Shown: piece by piece, positions 45,018-52,809 of the stretch | Numbering within the stretch: position 1 is the stretch's first letter | How the letters are laid out: each line of letters begins with the position of its first letter | The notes under the pieces: model-generated | Told to the model about the DNA's origin: nothing | Databases searched by the model: none | What the model saw: the letters and a program-made list of their open reading frames with translations, nothing else | Position numbers and translations under genes: made by a program | From: Acidovorax sp. DW039 | Lineage (GTDB): Bacteria; Pseudomonadota; Gammaproteobacteria; Burkholderiales; Burkholderiaceae_C | DNA: 64,000 nt | Direction of reading: 5' to 3' | NCBI RefSeq assembly: GCF_037101375.1 | Contig: NZ_AP029019.1 | Location: 4,517,001-4,581,000, forward strand

Positions 45018-45917
45018 ATGAGCCCGATGAACGATGCGACCGGCACCGCCGCCCCTGCGGCCTGCACGGCACCCCGCCCCAGCCTGCCACCGGGCCATGT
45101 CACGCTGGTGGGCGCAGGCCCGGGCGATCCGGACCTGCTCACCCGCAAGGCGCACCGCATGCTGCAAAACGCCAGTCTGGTGCTGTACGACCACCTGGTT
45201 GGCCCGGCGGTGCTGGACTGCATTGCCCCCAGCGCCGAGCGCATTTACGTGGGCAAGGAATCGTCCCGCCACACGCTGCCGCAGGAGGAAATCATTGCGC
45301 TGATGGTGCGGCTGGCCCGCAGTGGCCGCAGCCTGGTGCGGCTCAAGGGGGGCGACGGCTACATCTTTGGGCGCGGCGGCGAAGAGGTGCAGGCCCTGGC
45401 CCAGGCCGGGATTCCGTTTGACGTGGTGCCCGGCATCACTGCGGCGCAGGGCGCCGGGGCCTCGATGGGCATACCGCTGACGCACCGCGACCACGCCTGC
45501 ACCCTGGTGTTTGCCACCGGCCATCTGCGCGAAGACCGCACCGTGGGCCTGGACTGGGAACTGCTGGCCCGCCCGCGCCAGACGGTGGTGATTTACATGG
45601 GCGTAGGCGCCCTGCCCGCCATCTGCAGCCAGCTCATCGCCCACGGGCTGCCTGCCGATACACCTGCCGCCGTGGTGGAAAACGCCACCCTGCCCCACGA
45701 ACGCTGCCTGGCCGCCACCCTGGCCACGCTACCCGCCCTGGCCGTGGCTGAGAAGGTCCAACCCCCTGCCCTCATCATGGTGGGGCAGGTGGTGCAACTG
45801 CATGGCGTGCTCTGCGCACAGACACCTGTGGCGCGCGCGGCTGCGGCGCCGGAAGCGCAACCTGCATCGGCACCACAACCGGCATCAGCACTGCGGCCCG
45901 AGATGACCACCGCCTGA
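45018..45917 (+). CDS. nirE: Uroporphyrinogen-III C-methyltransferase (NirE/CobA type)
   Basis: 299 aa from ATG 45018 (ATG 45027 also possible). SUMT motifs: VTLVGAGPGDPDLLTRKAHR, LYDHLVG, VRLKGGDGYIFGRGGEE, VVPGITAAQGAGASMGIPLTH and FATGHLRED. It methylates uroporphyrinogen III at C2 and C7 to precorrin-2, the entry to siroheme and heme d1. Being divergent from nirC with a shared FNR-like site suggests a NirE role. The C-terminal 30 residues are Ala/Pro-rich and not part of the fold. Confidence 0.9.
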   Translation: MSPMNDATGTAAPAACTAPRPSLPPGHVTLVGAGPGDPDLLTRKAHRMLQNASLVLYDHLVGPAVLDCIAPSAERIYVGKESSRHTLPQEEIIALMVRLARSGRSLVRLKGGDGYIFGRGGEEVQALAQAGIPFDVVPGITAAQGAGASMGIPLTHRDHACTLVFATGHLREDRTVGLDWELLARPRQTVVIYMGVGALPAICSQLIAHGLPADTPAAVVENATLPHERCLAATLATLPALAVAEKVQPPALIMVGQVVQLHGVLCAQTPVARAAAAPEAQPASAPQPASALRPEMTTA

Positions 45918-45930
45918 GAAATGCTCTGCT

Positions 45931-45978
45931 TTTGATAGCTTGCTGCGCTTTATGGATGAGCTCTGCAGGCACTTTTGC
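45931..45978. repeat. Short comamonad repeat (family B)
   Basis: TTTGATAGCTTGCTGCGCTT followed by ATGGATGAGCTCTGCAGGCA matches the family layout. It lies directly after nirE and is followed within 13 bases by a family-A repeat. Confidence 0.6.
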
Positions 45979-45990
45979 CTGACATCACTA

Positions 45991-46104
45991 AGAGCGGCTC
46001 ACAAAACTCAGCGTAGCGGTTCTGGCTAGGCGCTGCGTCGCAGGCAGTACGCGTAGTACGACAAGACGCGGCAACGACGCCAGAAGAGTTTTGTGAGCCG
46101 CTCT
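45991..46104. repeat. Dispersed palindromic repeat, family A, copy 3
   Basis: Perfect 18-base terminal inverted repeats AGAGCGGCTCACAAAACT (45991-46008) and AGTTTTGTGAGCCGCTCT (46087-46104). The core GTCGCAGGCAGTAC is in the opposite orientation to copies 1 and 2. It is the best preserved copy, with 114 bases between outer ends, and its right end lies 121 bases from the next start codon. Confidence 0.85.
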
Positions 46105-46224
46105 CAGCCACAGTGCGCAGAAGCCCCGCACTGCAGATACTCTCCTACAGACAGCCGGGCAGCGCAGTGCTACAAAAAGCACTGGCCTGTGCGCACCCAC
46201 CGCCAGCGCACCCCCTCGCTGCCC

Positions 46225-47106
46225 ATGCCCGACTCTCCCCGCCTCAAGATCGGCCTGTCCGCCTGCTTTCAACACGCTGACCCGACCCGCCCCCTCTTCA
46301 CCAACAAGACGCTGCAGTACGTAGAGCAATCCATCGCGCACTGGATCATGTCGTCCGGCGCCATCGTGGTGATGGTGCCCTGCCCCACCGGCGAGACGGC
46401 GCGTGGCGACGTGACGCTGCAGCACTACGCCGAGTGGCTGGATGCCGTGGTGATGCACGGCGGCGCAGATGTATGGCCCGGCAACTATGGCGAAGAGCCC
46501 CTGCGCGAGGAATGGATTGGCGACCGCGTGCGCGACATCTACGACCTGGCGCTGGTCAAGGCCTTTGCCGAAGTGGGCAAGCCCATCTTTGGCGTATGCC
46601 GGGGTCTGCAGCTCATCAACGTGGCCTTTGGCGGCGCGCTGTACCAGGACATTGAAACCCAGCACCCCGGCGCATTGCAGCACCGCAACGCCACCACCTA
46701 CGACCAGCACTTTCACGACATCCAGATCGTGCCGGGTTCGCGCCTTTCCCAGCTCTACCCCGACCTGCCGCGTGCACGGGTCAACAGCATCCACCACCAG
46801 GGCATCAAACGCGTGGCACCGGAGTTTGAGGTGGAAGCCCTGAGCGAACCCGACGGCGTGCCCGAGGCCATCCGCCTCAAGCCCGCACCGGGGCGCGGCT
46901 ACATCGCGGCCACCCAGTGGCACCCGGAGTTCCACAAAAAGGGCTCGGACACGCTGGACGACACGGCGATCCTGAATGATTTTCTGGCAGCGTGCGTGGA
47001 GGCACGAAAGAACCCGGTGCGGCCGGGCAAGCCTGTGGGGCTGAGGGACCGGGCGACGCGGTTGTTGAAGGGGGCGCTGCGCAGGGACAGGGCTCGATCC
47101 GGATAG
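46225..47106 (+). CDS. Class I glutamine amidotransferase-like hydrolase (peptidase C26, PuuD-like)
   Basis: 293 aa from ATG 46225; the longer frame begins in repeat A. The nucleophile elbow is FGVCRGLQLINVAFGG (catalytic Cys), followed by VNSIHHQGIK and the catalytic dyad segment ATQWHPEFH. PuuD-type enzymes hydrolyse gamma-glutamyl-GABA in putrescine catabolism, but this subgroup is broad and the substrate here is unknown. Other polyamine catabolism genes are absent nearby. The last 30 residues are basic. Confidence 0.87.
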   Translation: MPDSPRLKIGLSACFQHADPTRPLFTNKTLQYVEQSIAHWIMSSGAIVVMVPCPTGETARGDVTLQHYAEWLDAVVMHGGADVWPGNYGEEPLREEWIGDRVRDIYDLALVKAFAEVGKPIFGVCRGLQLINVAFGGALYQDIETQHPGALQHRNATTYDQHFHDIQIVPGSRLSQLYPDLPRARVNSIHHQGIKRVAPEFEVEALSEPDGVPEAIRLKPAPGRGYIAATQWHPEFHKKGSDTLDDTAILNDFLAACVEARKNPVRPGKPVGLRDRATRLLKGALRRDRARSG

Positions 47107-47226
47107 ACACGGGCGCCCTGTCCGGCAGCACGTAGGTGCAGTCCTGCGGCGCGTATCGGTTCAGTCTGCAAACAGTCAGCTAGCGCGGGTTTTAACGTGC
47201 AACGACTATCTACCCGGAGAATCCTG

Positions 47227-47469
47227 ATGCAAGAAAACTCAACCGATGCACACCCACTGAGCAACCTGGCTTACGACTGGGTCACGCTGGTACAGAACAA
47301 GGCACAGGCTTTGATGGCCTACGACCAGTACATCAAAGACGCGGAAGCAGCGGGATCGGCCGATTGCGCCGCGTTCTTCCGCAACGTGCATGACGCCGAC
47401 AAGGCCCAGCTAGAAGAAGCCAAGCAACATCTTGCCGCCGTGCTGGCCGACAAGATGGGCGCCGCATAG
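47227..47469 (+). CDS. Small helical conserved hypothetical protein
   Basis: 80 aa from ATG 47227, preceded by CCGGAGAATCCTG. It appears all-helical: AYDWVTLVQNKAQALMAYDQ, then FFRNVHDADKAQLEEAKQHL. The acidic/aromatic pattern recalls short ferritin-like or hemerythrin-like helical bundles, but metal ligands are not evident. I do not assign a function. It converges with the LysR gene 4 bases downstream. Confidence 0.72.
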   Translation: MQENSTDAHPLSNLAYDWVTLVQNKAQALMAYDQYIKDAEAAGSADCAAFFRNVHDADKAQLEEAKQHLAAVLADKMGAA

Positions 47470-47473
47470 TCGG

Positions 47474-48397
47474 CTACGGCCCCCTTGCGGTATCCCTTGA
47501 AAGCACGGGGCTGACCACACCTTCCACCTCCGCCCTCAGCCACCGATGCGCCGCATCCTGCTGGTAGCGCGCATGCCAGATCAGGTACATCGGCATGGCC
47601 GGGCACACCACCGGTACAGGCGCACTGGCCAAGCCTGCCAGCGCCGTGCGGGCCAGCAAAGAAGGCGCGGTGGTGAGCAGCGCCGTGCCGCGCACAAACG
47701 CCGGTAGCGCCGCAAAGCCCGGCACGCGCACGGCAAAACGGCGGCGCACGCCACGGGCCAGCAGCTGGCGGTCCAGGTCTAGCCCCCGGTGCGCTTCGTA
47801 GGCCACGGTGGCGTGGTCCGCGGCCAGGTAGTCAGCCTCGGTAACCGGAGCACTGCGCACGCTGGCGTCGTAGAAGACGCGGTACTGGTCTTCAAACAAA
47901 CGCTTTTGCACGATGTCGGTACCGTCCGGCGGGCGGGGGCTGATGACGAGCTGGCATGCATCGGACCGCAGCAATTCAGCGCTGGGCGCCCCGCTGGGCA
48001 CGATGCGCAGCGTGACGCCTGGCGCCGCGTCGCGCAGGCGGGCTGCCAGCGCGGGCAGCAGCAAGTCACGCTGGAAGTCGTTGGCTGCAATCGTCAGCTC
48101 GGTCTGCCAGGCGGCTGGGTCAAACGCGGCCCCTTGGGCAAACAGCTGCATCTGGTGCAGCATGTCGCGCGCGGGCTGGGCCAGCGCCTCGGCCCGTGCG
48201 GTGGGCACGATGCCGCGCCCGCGCTTCACAAACAGCGGGTCGCCGGTGATGGCGCGCAGTTTGTCGAGCAAGTGGCTCACGGCCGATTGGGTGACGCCCA
48301 GGCGGTCGGCAGCCGCCGTGATGCTGCCTGTTTCCAGCACCGCCAGCAGCAGCTTGAGCAGGTGTCCGTCCAGGCCTGATCCATCGAATTTGCTCAT
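47474..48397 (-). CDS. LysR-type regulator next to a second ligAB-like pair
   Basis: 307 aa from ATG 48397; ATG 48424 would add nine residues. The helix-turn-helix TGSITAAADRLGVTQSAVSHLLDKLRAI is followed by an effector domain (LTIAANDFQRDLLLPALAARL). This subgroup resembles NodD/SyrM-like or NahR-like regulators in having an ANDFQR block. It is divergent from the second LigA-like gene (85 bases between starts), so it most likely controls that dioxygenase. Confidence 0.9.
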   Translation of the reverse strand: MSKFDGSGLDGHLLKLLLAVLETGSITAAADRLGVTQSAVSHLLDKLRAITGDPLFVKRGRGIVPTARAEALAQPARDMLHQMQLFAQGAAFDPAAWQTELTIAANDFQRDLLLPALAARLRDAAPGVTLRIVPSGAPSAELLRSDACQLVISPRPPDGTDIVQKRLFEDQYRVFYDASVRSAPVTEADYLAADHATVAYEAHRGLDLDRQLLARGVRRRFAVRVPGFAALPAFVRGTALLTTAPSLLARTALAGLASAPVPVVCPAMPMYLIWHARYQQDAAHRWLRAEVEGVVSPVLSRDTARGP

Positions 48398-48482
48398 GCA
48401 TTCGATGATCTTTACCCCCTTCATCTTTGGCAATGGCGTCACGACACTCGGGGCTGACTTACATCAAGACCCGGAGACTTTC

Positions 48483-48833
48483 ATGCCTTCCAAGCTGCCC
48501 CCGATCCCCGGCACCACGCCGTTCGATGGCGACCAGGCCCGCAAGGGCTATGCGCTGAACAAGATGTGCTTCTCGTTCAACGACGAGGCCAACCGCAAGG
48601 CCTTTGTGGCCGACGAAGAGGCGTACATGCGCAAGTACGGCCTGAACGAACAGCAGGCCGCCGCCATCCGTGCCAAGAACGTGCTGCAGCTGATTGCTGC
48701 GGGCGGCAACGCCTATTACCTGGCCAAGTTTGCGGGCATCTTCAAGCTGGACATGCAGGACATCGGCGCGCAGCAGACGGGCATGACCAAGGACGAATTC
48801 AAGGCGATGCTGGTCGCAGCAGGAAAAGACTAA
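48483..48833 (+). CDS. Second extradiol dioxygenase small subunit (LigA-like)
   Basis: 116 aa from ATG 48483 after GGAGACTTTC. It matches the LigA domain (PFDGDQARKGYALNKMCFSF, AYMRKYGLNEQQAAAIRAKN, LIAAGGNAYYLAKFAGIF) but lacks the hydrophilic tail of the pmd-unit LigA at 20959-21402. It pairs with the LigB-like gene 120 bases downstream. The substrate may be gallate, protocatechuate, 3-O-methylgallate or another catechol carboxylate. Confidence 0.88.
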   Translation: MPSKLPPIPGTTPFDGDQARKGYALNKMCFSFNDEANRKAFVADEEAYMRKYGLNEQQAAAIRAKNVLQLIAAGGNAYYLAKFAGIFKLDMQDIGAQQTGMTKDEFKAMLVAAGKD

Positions 48834-48866
48834 GCCCCCACGCTCCCCACTGCGTGTGGTTCGCTG

Positions 48867-48915
48867 CCCCCCCAGGGGGGCCTCAGGCGGCTTGGGGCGG
48901 CCCGGCGCCGCCTGA
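48867..48915. repeat. Double hairpin between the second ligA and ligB genes
   Basis: CCCCCC-A-GGGGGG is followed by TCAGGCGG (48883-48890) pairing with CCGCCTGA (48908-48915) around the segment CTTGGGGCGGCCCGGCG. This CTTGGGGCGGCCCGGC type of hairpin is, from my general knowledge, frequent between genes in Comamonadaceae. It could modulate the ligA:ligB expression ratio. Confidence 0.6.
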
Positions 48916-48953
48916 ACAACGCACGCCAAAACAACCTTCATCAGGAAAATGAC

Positions 48954-49799
48954 ATGGCACAACTCATCGGCGGCCTCGGCACCTCGCACATCCCAGCCAT
49001 CGGCAACGCCATCCACAAGGGCCTGCAGAACGAGCCTTACTGGAAGCCCTTCTTTGACGGCTTTCCGCCCATCCGCCAGTGGCTGGGCGAGAAGAAGCCA
49101 GACGTGGTGGTGATGTTCTACAACGACCACGGCCTGAACTTCTTCCTCGACAAGATGCCCACCTTTGCCGTGGGCGCGGCGGCCGAATACAACAACGCCG
49201 ATGAAGGGTGGGGCATCCCCACGCTGCCGCCCTTCCCGGGCGAGGTGGACTTGTCCTGGCACCTCATCAACACGTTGATCGACCAGGAGTTTGACGTGAC
49301 CACCTGCCAGGAGATGCTGGTGGACCACGCCTGCACGCTGCCGCTCAAGCTCTTCTGGCCCGAGGGCGATTGCCCCGTGACGGTGGTGCCGGTGTGCATC
49401 AACACCGTGCAGTTCCCGTTGCCGTCGGCCAAGCGTTGCTACGCGCTGGGCAAGGCCGTGGGCCAGGCGATCCAGAGCTGGGACAGCAACAAGAAGGTGG
49501 CGGTGATTGCCTCGGGCGGCCTCAGCCACCAGCTCGACGGCGAGCGCGCGGGCTTTATCAACAAGGCGTTTGACCTGCAGTTCATCGAAAGCCTGACCAC
49601 CAACCCCGAATGGGCCACGCAGTTCAGCGTGCACGAGCTGGTGGAAAAGACCGGTACGCAGGGCGTGGAGCTGCTGATGTGGCTGGCGATGCGCGGTACC
49701 CTCGCCACCGCCAGCGCGGGCGTGCGGCGGGTGCACAGCAACTACCACATCCCGATTTCGAACACGGCTACGGCGGTGATGGCATTGGAAGCGGTCTGA
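48954..49799 (+). CDS. Second extradiol dioxygenase catalytic subunit (LigB-like)
   Basis: 281 aa. Motifs follow LigB: GTSHIPAIGNAI (His ligand), VVVMFYNDHGLNFF (His), DHACTLPLKLFWP, VIASGGLSHQLDGERAGF (catalytic His region) and GTQGVELLMWLAM (Glu). It differs clearly from the pmd-unit LigB (for example MFYNDHGLNFFLDKMPTF against [18 protein letters not shown]), so it is not a recent duplicate. It is not accompanied by ligC or ligI genes. Ring cleavage of gallate or of methoxylated catechol acids is possible. Confidence 0.88.
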   Translation: MAQLIGGLGTSHIPAIGNAIHKGLQNEPYWKPFFDGFPPIRQWLGEKKPDVVVMFYNDHGLNFFLDKMPTFAVGAAAEYNNADEGWGIPTLPPFPGEVDLSWHLINTLIDQEFDVTTCQEMLVDHACTLPLKLFWPEGDCPVTVVPVCINTVQFPLPSAKRCYALGKAVGQAIQSWDSNKKVAVIASGGLSHQLDGERAGFINKAFDLQFIESLTTNPEWATQFSVHELVEKTGTQGVELLMWLAMRGTLATASAGVRRVHSNYHIPISNTATAVMALEAV

Positions 49800-49821
49800 C
49801 CTCGGCGATTTCAAGCATTTT

Positions 49822-49862
49822 TAGTTTCTAGCACTTATCCAATAAGCGCAAGCAGCTATCAA
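49822..49862. repeat. Short comamonad repeat (family B)
   Basis: TTTCTAGCACTTATCC then AATAAGCGCAAGCAGCTATC is a family-B copy with imperfect symmetry. It ends where the terminator hairpin after the LigB-like gene begins. Confidence 0.7.
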
Positions 49863-49892
49863 TTCAGGAGCAGTTAGTGCTCCTGAATTTTC
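49861..49892 (+). terminator. Terminator after the second ligAB pair
   Basis: AATTCAGGAGCA (49861-49872) and TGCTCCTGAATT (49878-49889) form a 12-bp perfect stem with loop GTTAG, followed by TTTCCCC. It separates the dioxygenase genes from the SOS-type promoter downstream. Confidence 0.75.
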
Positions 49893-49920
49893 CCCAAGCT
49901 GGCGTCAGGCATTCAAATTA

Positions 49921-49936
49921 CTGTAAATTCATACAG
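49921..49936. promoter_or_regulatory. LexA-type SOS box
   Basis: CTGTAAATTCATACAG (flanks TTA and TGA) matches the LexA pattern CTGT-N8-ACAG with a typical AT-rich spacer. Its last base is the first base of the GTG start codon at 49936. Repressor binding here would block transcription of the radical SAM/DUF4130 pair. Confidence 0.75.
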
Positions 49937-51228
49937 TGAATTTACAGTCCAAACTCGCCATCCTGGCCGACGCCGCCAAGTACGACGCATCGTGTGCGTC
50001 GAGCGGCGCTGCGCCACGCAACTCGGTGGGCGGGCGCGGCATGGGCTCGACCGAGGGCATGGGCATCTGCCACAGCTACGCGCCAGACGGGCGCTGCATC
50101 TCGCTACTCAAGATTCTGCTCACCAACTTCTGCCAGTACGACTGCCTGTACTGCGTGAACCGCGTGACCAGCAACGTGCCCCGGGCGCGCTTCACGGTCG
50201 ATGAGGTGGTGCAGCTCACGCTGGACTTTTACCGCCGCAATTGCATTGAGGGGCTGTTCCTCTCCAGCGGCATCATCCAGAGCCCCGACTACACCATGGA
50301 GCAGGTGGTGGAGGTGGCCCGCGTACTGCGCGAGGAGCACGACTTTCGCGGCTACATTCACCTCAAGACCATTCCCGACGCATCGCCCGAGCTGATGCAG
50401 CGCGCAGGCCGCTATGCCGATCGCCTGTCCATCAACATCGAGTTGCCCACGGCCGAGAGCCTGACGGCCCTGGCGCCTGAGAAAAACAGCGCGGCCATCG
50501 ACCGGTCCATGGCCCGCATGGCTGTGCACATTGGCGAATCGCGCGCGGCCCGCAAGGAGCAAGCCGCACAGACCATCGTGTCGATGCCGCAGTCGCGCAC
50601 CACGCGCCGGGCCAGCGCACCGCTGTTTGCGCCCGGCGGGCAAAGCACGCAGATGATCGTGGGGGCCGATGCGACGGACGACCGCACCATCCTCGCCACC
50701 AGCGCGCGGCTGTACGGCGTGCACCGGCTGCGGCGCGTGTACTACTCTGCCTTCAGCCCCATTCCAGACGCCGCCCGCGCCCTGCCGCTGGCCGCGCCGC
50801 CCACGGTGCGTGAGCACCGGCTGTACCAAGCCGACTGGCTGATGCGCTTTTATGGCTTCACCCACGACGAGATCGTGCCGCCCAACCAAGGCGCACAGGG
50901 AAGTCAGGTGGGCATGCTGGCGCTGGACATGGACCCCAAGCTGGCCTGGGCGCTGGCGCACCGCGAGCGCTTTCCGGTCAATCTCAACACCGCCCCGCGC
51001 GAACTGCTGCTGCGCGTACCCGGCTTTGGCGTGCAGACGGTAGACCGCCTGCTGGCCGCCCGCCGCGTGCGCCGCCTGCGGCATGCGGACCTGGCGCGGC
51101 TGCATGTGCCACTCAAGAAAGTGCTGCCATTTGTGGAGGCGGCCGACTACCGGCCCGGGCGTGCTTTGGAGGCTGCTGACCTGGCTGCGCAACTGGCGCC
51201 CCCGCCCGTGCAACGCAGCCTGTTTTGA
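49936..51228 (+). CDS. Putative DNA modification/repair radical SAM protein
   Basis: 430 aa from GTG 49936 (MNLQSKLAILADAAKYDASC). The conserved N-terminal block KLAILADAAKYDASCASSG supports this start even though it lies in the LexA box. Radical SAM motif CQYDCLYC (C66, C70, C73), then GLFLSSGIIQSPDYTMEQ. The C-terminus has a helix-hairpin-helix DNA-binding element (LRVPGFGVQTVDRLLAARRV). It belongs to the family always found beside a DUF4130/UdgX-type protein and inferred to act in DNA repair. The reaction is unknown. The partner gene follows after 15 bases. Confidence 0.9.
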   Translation: MNLQSKLAILADAAKYDASCASSGAAPRNSVGGRGMGSTEGMGICHSYAPDGRCISLLKILLTNFCQYDCLYCVNRVTSNVPRARFTVDEVVQLTLDFYRRNCIEGLFLSSGIIQSPDYTMEQVVEVARVLREEHDFRGYIHLKTIPDASPELMQRAGRYADRLSINIELPTAESLTALAPEKNSAAIDRSMARMAVHIGESRAARKEQAAQTIVSMPQSRTTRRASAPLFAPGGQSTQMIVGADATDDRTILATSARLYGVHRLRRVYYSAFSPIPDAARALPLAAPPTVREHRLYQADWLMRFYGFTHDEIVPPNQGAQGSQVGMLALDMDPKLAWALAHRERFPVNLNTAPRELLLRVPGFGVQTVDRLLAARRVRRLRHADLARLHVPLKKVLPFVEAADYRPGRALEAADLAAQLAPPPVQRSLF

Positions 51229-51243
51229 GCCGGAGCGGAACAC

Positions 51244-52104
51244 ATGCAGCGCCACACCATCACGCTGGAGCACCCCACCGACTGGCAAGGCTTTCGCACC
51301 GCCGCACGCGCCCTGGTGCAAGCCAATGTGCTACCGCAAGCCGTGGACTGGCGCTGCCAGGCCGATGCGGCTGAAGACCTGTTTGCGCCAGAGCCCCACA
51401 GCCACAACGCCCTGCCACCGCCAGCCCCCGATGCGCCCACGCTGCGCGTGCCACCCGACTTTGTGCACCTGTGCGAGCAGCTCATCCTGCACCGCGACCC
51501 GGCCCGCTTTGCACTGATGTACCGCCTGCTGTGGCGCATGGCGCAAGGCGGCACGGAGGCCGAAGCCGCGCGGCACGACCCGCTGGACGCCGACCGCATG
51601 TTGGCCCACCACATGGTCCGCGCCGTGCGGCGCGACATGCACAAGATGCACGCCTTTGTGCGCTTTCGGCCCGTGGTGGAGCCCGATGGCGAGACCCTGC
51701 ACATGGCCTGGTTCGAGCCCGACCACTACATCACCGAGGCCAATGCGGGCTTCTTCATCCGCCGCTTCACGCAGATGCGCTGGGCCATCCTCACGCCCGA
51801 CGCCAGCGTGCGCTGGGATGGGCGGCAGCTGCACACCGGCCCCGGCGCGCAGCGCAGCGACGCGCCGGGGCCTGATGCGGGCGAGGCCCTGTGGCTCACC
51901 TACTACCGCCACATCTTCAACCCCGCGCGGCTCAAGCTGGCCATGATGAAAAAGGAGATGCCCACGCGCTACTGGCACAACCTGCCCGAGGCCGCGCTCA
52001 TTACCGAACTGGCGCAGACAGCGCACGAGCGCAGCGCGCAGATGGTGGCGGCCGAGCCCACCGTGCCGCGCAGGCGCATTGCAGGCAAGCCAGCGCAGGC
52101 GTAA
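51244..52104 (+). CDS. DUF4130-family putative DNA repair protein (TIGR03915 type)
   Basis: 286 aa. Core motifs are FVHLCEQLILHRDPARFALM, RMLAHHMVRAVRRDMHKMHA, FVRFRPV, the FEPDHYITEANAGFFIRRF block and YYRHIFNPARLKLAMMKKEMP. In many proteobacteria this domain is fused to an atypical uracil-DNA glycosylase (UdgX) of about 200 further residues; here the protein ends at the DUF4130 part, so the glycosylase domain is absent. It forms a probable SOS-controlled operon with the radical SAM gene. Confidence 0.9.
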   Translation: MQRHTITLEHPTDWQGFRTAARALVQANVLPQAVDWRCQADAAEDLFAPEPHSHNALPPPAPDAPTLRVPPDFVHLCEQLILHRDPARFALMYRLLWRMAQGGTEAEAARHDPLDADRMLAHHMVRAVRRDMHKMHAFVRFRPVVEPDGETLHMAWFEPDHYITEANAGFFIRRFTQMRWAILTPDASVRWDGRQLHTGPGAQRSDAPGPDAGEALWLTYYRHIFNPARLKLAMMKKEMPTRYWHNLPEAALITELAQTAHERSAQMVAAEPTVPRRRIAGKPAQA

Positions 52105-52127
52105 AAAAAGCCACCCGGCGGGTGGCT
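52103..52127 (-). terminator. Rho-independent terminator of the slyD-type gene
   Basis: AGCCACCC (52109-52116) pairs with GGGTGGCT (52120-52127). On the minus strand the stem is followed by seven T (A-run 52103-52109 on the plus strand). It lies immediately after the DUF4130 stop codon, serving the convergent gene. Confidence 0.85.
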
Positions 52128-52187
52128 GTGGGCGGAAGATAACTCAGCGAGTCTGCAATTCAGCAGTTCAGCCGATAACCCTCTGCA

Positions 52188-52661
52188 TCAATGCTGGTGG
52201 CCGTGCGCGCCATGCACATGGCGGTGGGCAATTTCTTCTGCCGTGGCGGCACGCACTGCCGTGACCTTGCAGCTGAACTTCAGCGCCTGGCCCGCCAGGG
52301 GGTGGTTGCCGTCCAGATGCACTTCAGGGCCCTTGATCTTGACGACGTTGAAGATGGCGGGCTGTCCGTCATTGCCCACGCCTTGCAGCTGGCCGCCCAC
52401 CTTTACGCCGGGCGGGAACTCGCTCTTGGGGATGGTGCGCACCAGGCTTTCGTCGCGCGCGCCAAAGGCGTCTTCCACCGCCAAATCGAGGTTGGCGGTG
52501 AAGCCCACGGTCTGGCCTTCCAGCGCGGCTTCAACCTTGGGGAAGATGTTTTCATAGCCACCGTGCAGGTAGGCCAGGCTGCCGGAATCAAGCGGCTTGC
52601 CCTGGGGCGTGGTCACCTTGTAGGTGATGGTGACTGCAGAGTCTTTGGTGATGGTTGTCAT
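52188..52661 (-). CDS. FKBP-type peptidyl-prolyl isomerase, SlyD-like
   Basis: 157 aa from ATG 52661 (MTTITKDSAVTITYKVTTPQ); the longer frame is non-coding. The FKBP half-domains flank an IF-type insert (ESLVRTIPKSEFPPGVKVGG), and NHPLAGQALKFSCKV is the conserved hallmark. The C-terminal tail HRHVHGAHGHQH is histidine-rich and could bind nickel or zinc, as in SlyD. It accelerates proline isomerisation and acts as a chaperone in the cytoplasm. It has its own terminator. Confidence 0.93.
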   Translation of the reverse strand: MTTITKDSAVTITYKVTTPQGKPLDSGSLAYLHGGYENIFPKVEAALEGQTVGFTANLDLAVEDAFGARDESLVRTIPKSEFPPGVKVGGQLQGVGNDGQPAIFNVVKIKGPEVHLDGNHPLAGQALKFSCKVTAVRAATAEEIAHRHVHGAHGHQH

Positions 52662-52809
52662 GCGGTATGTGCCTTGGAACCGGTTGCGGGGGCGTGCAGA
52701 CGGGGCTGCACACCAGCGAAATCGAAGCGCGCATTGTCCACGACGCAGCGATGCCCCCAACGCCATTGCGGTGGAGGCGTCGCTGCGGCGACCGGTGCCA
52801 TCAGGGCAT

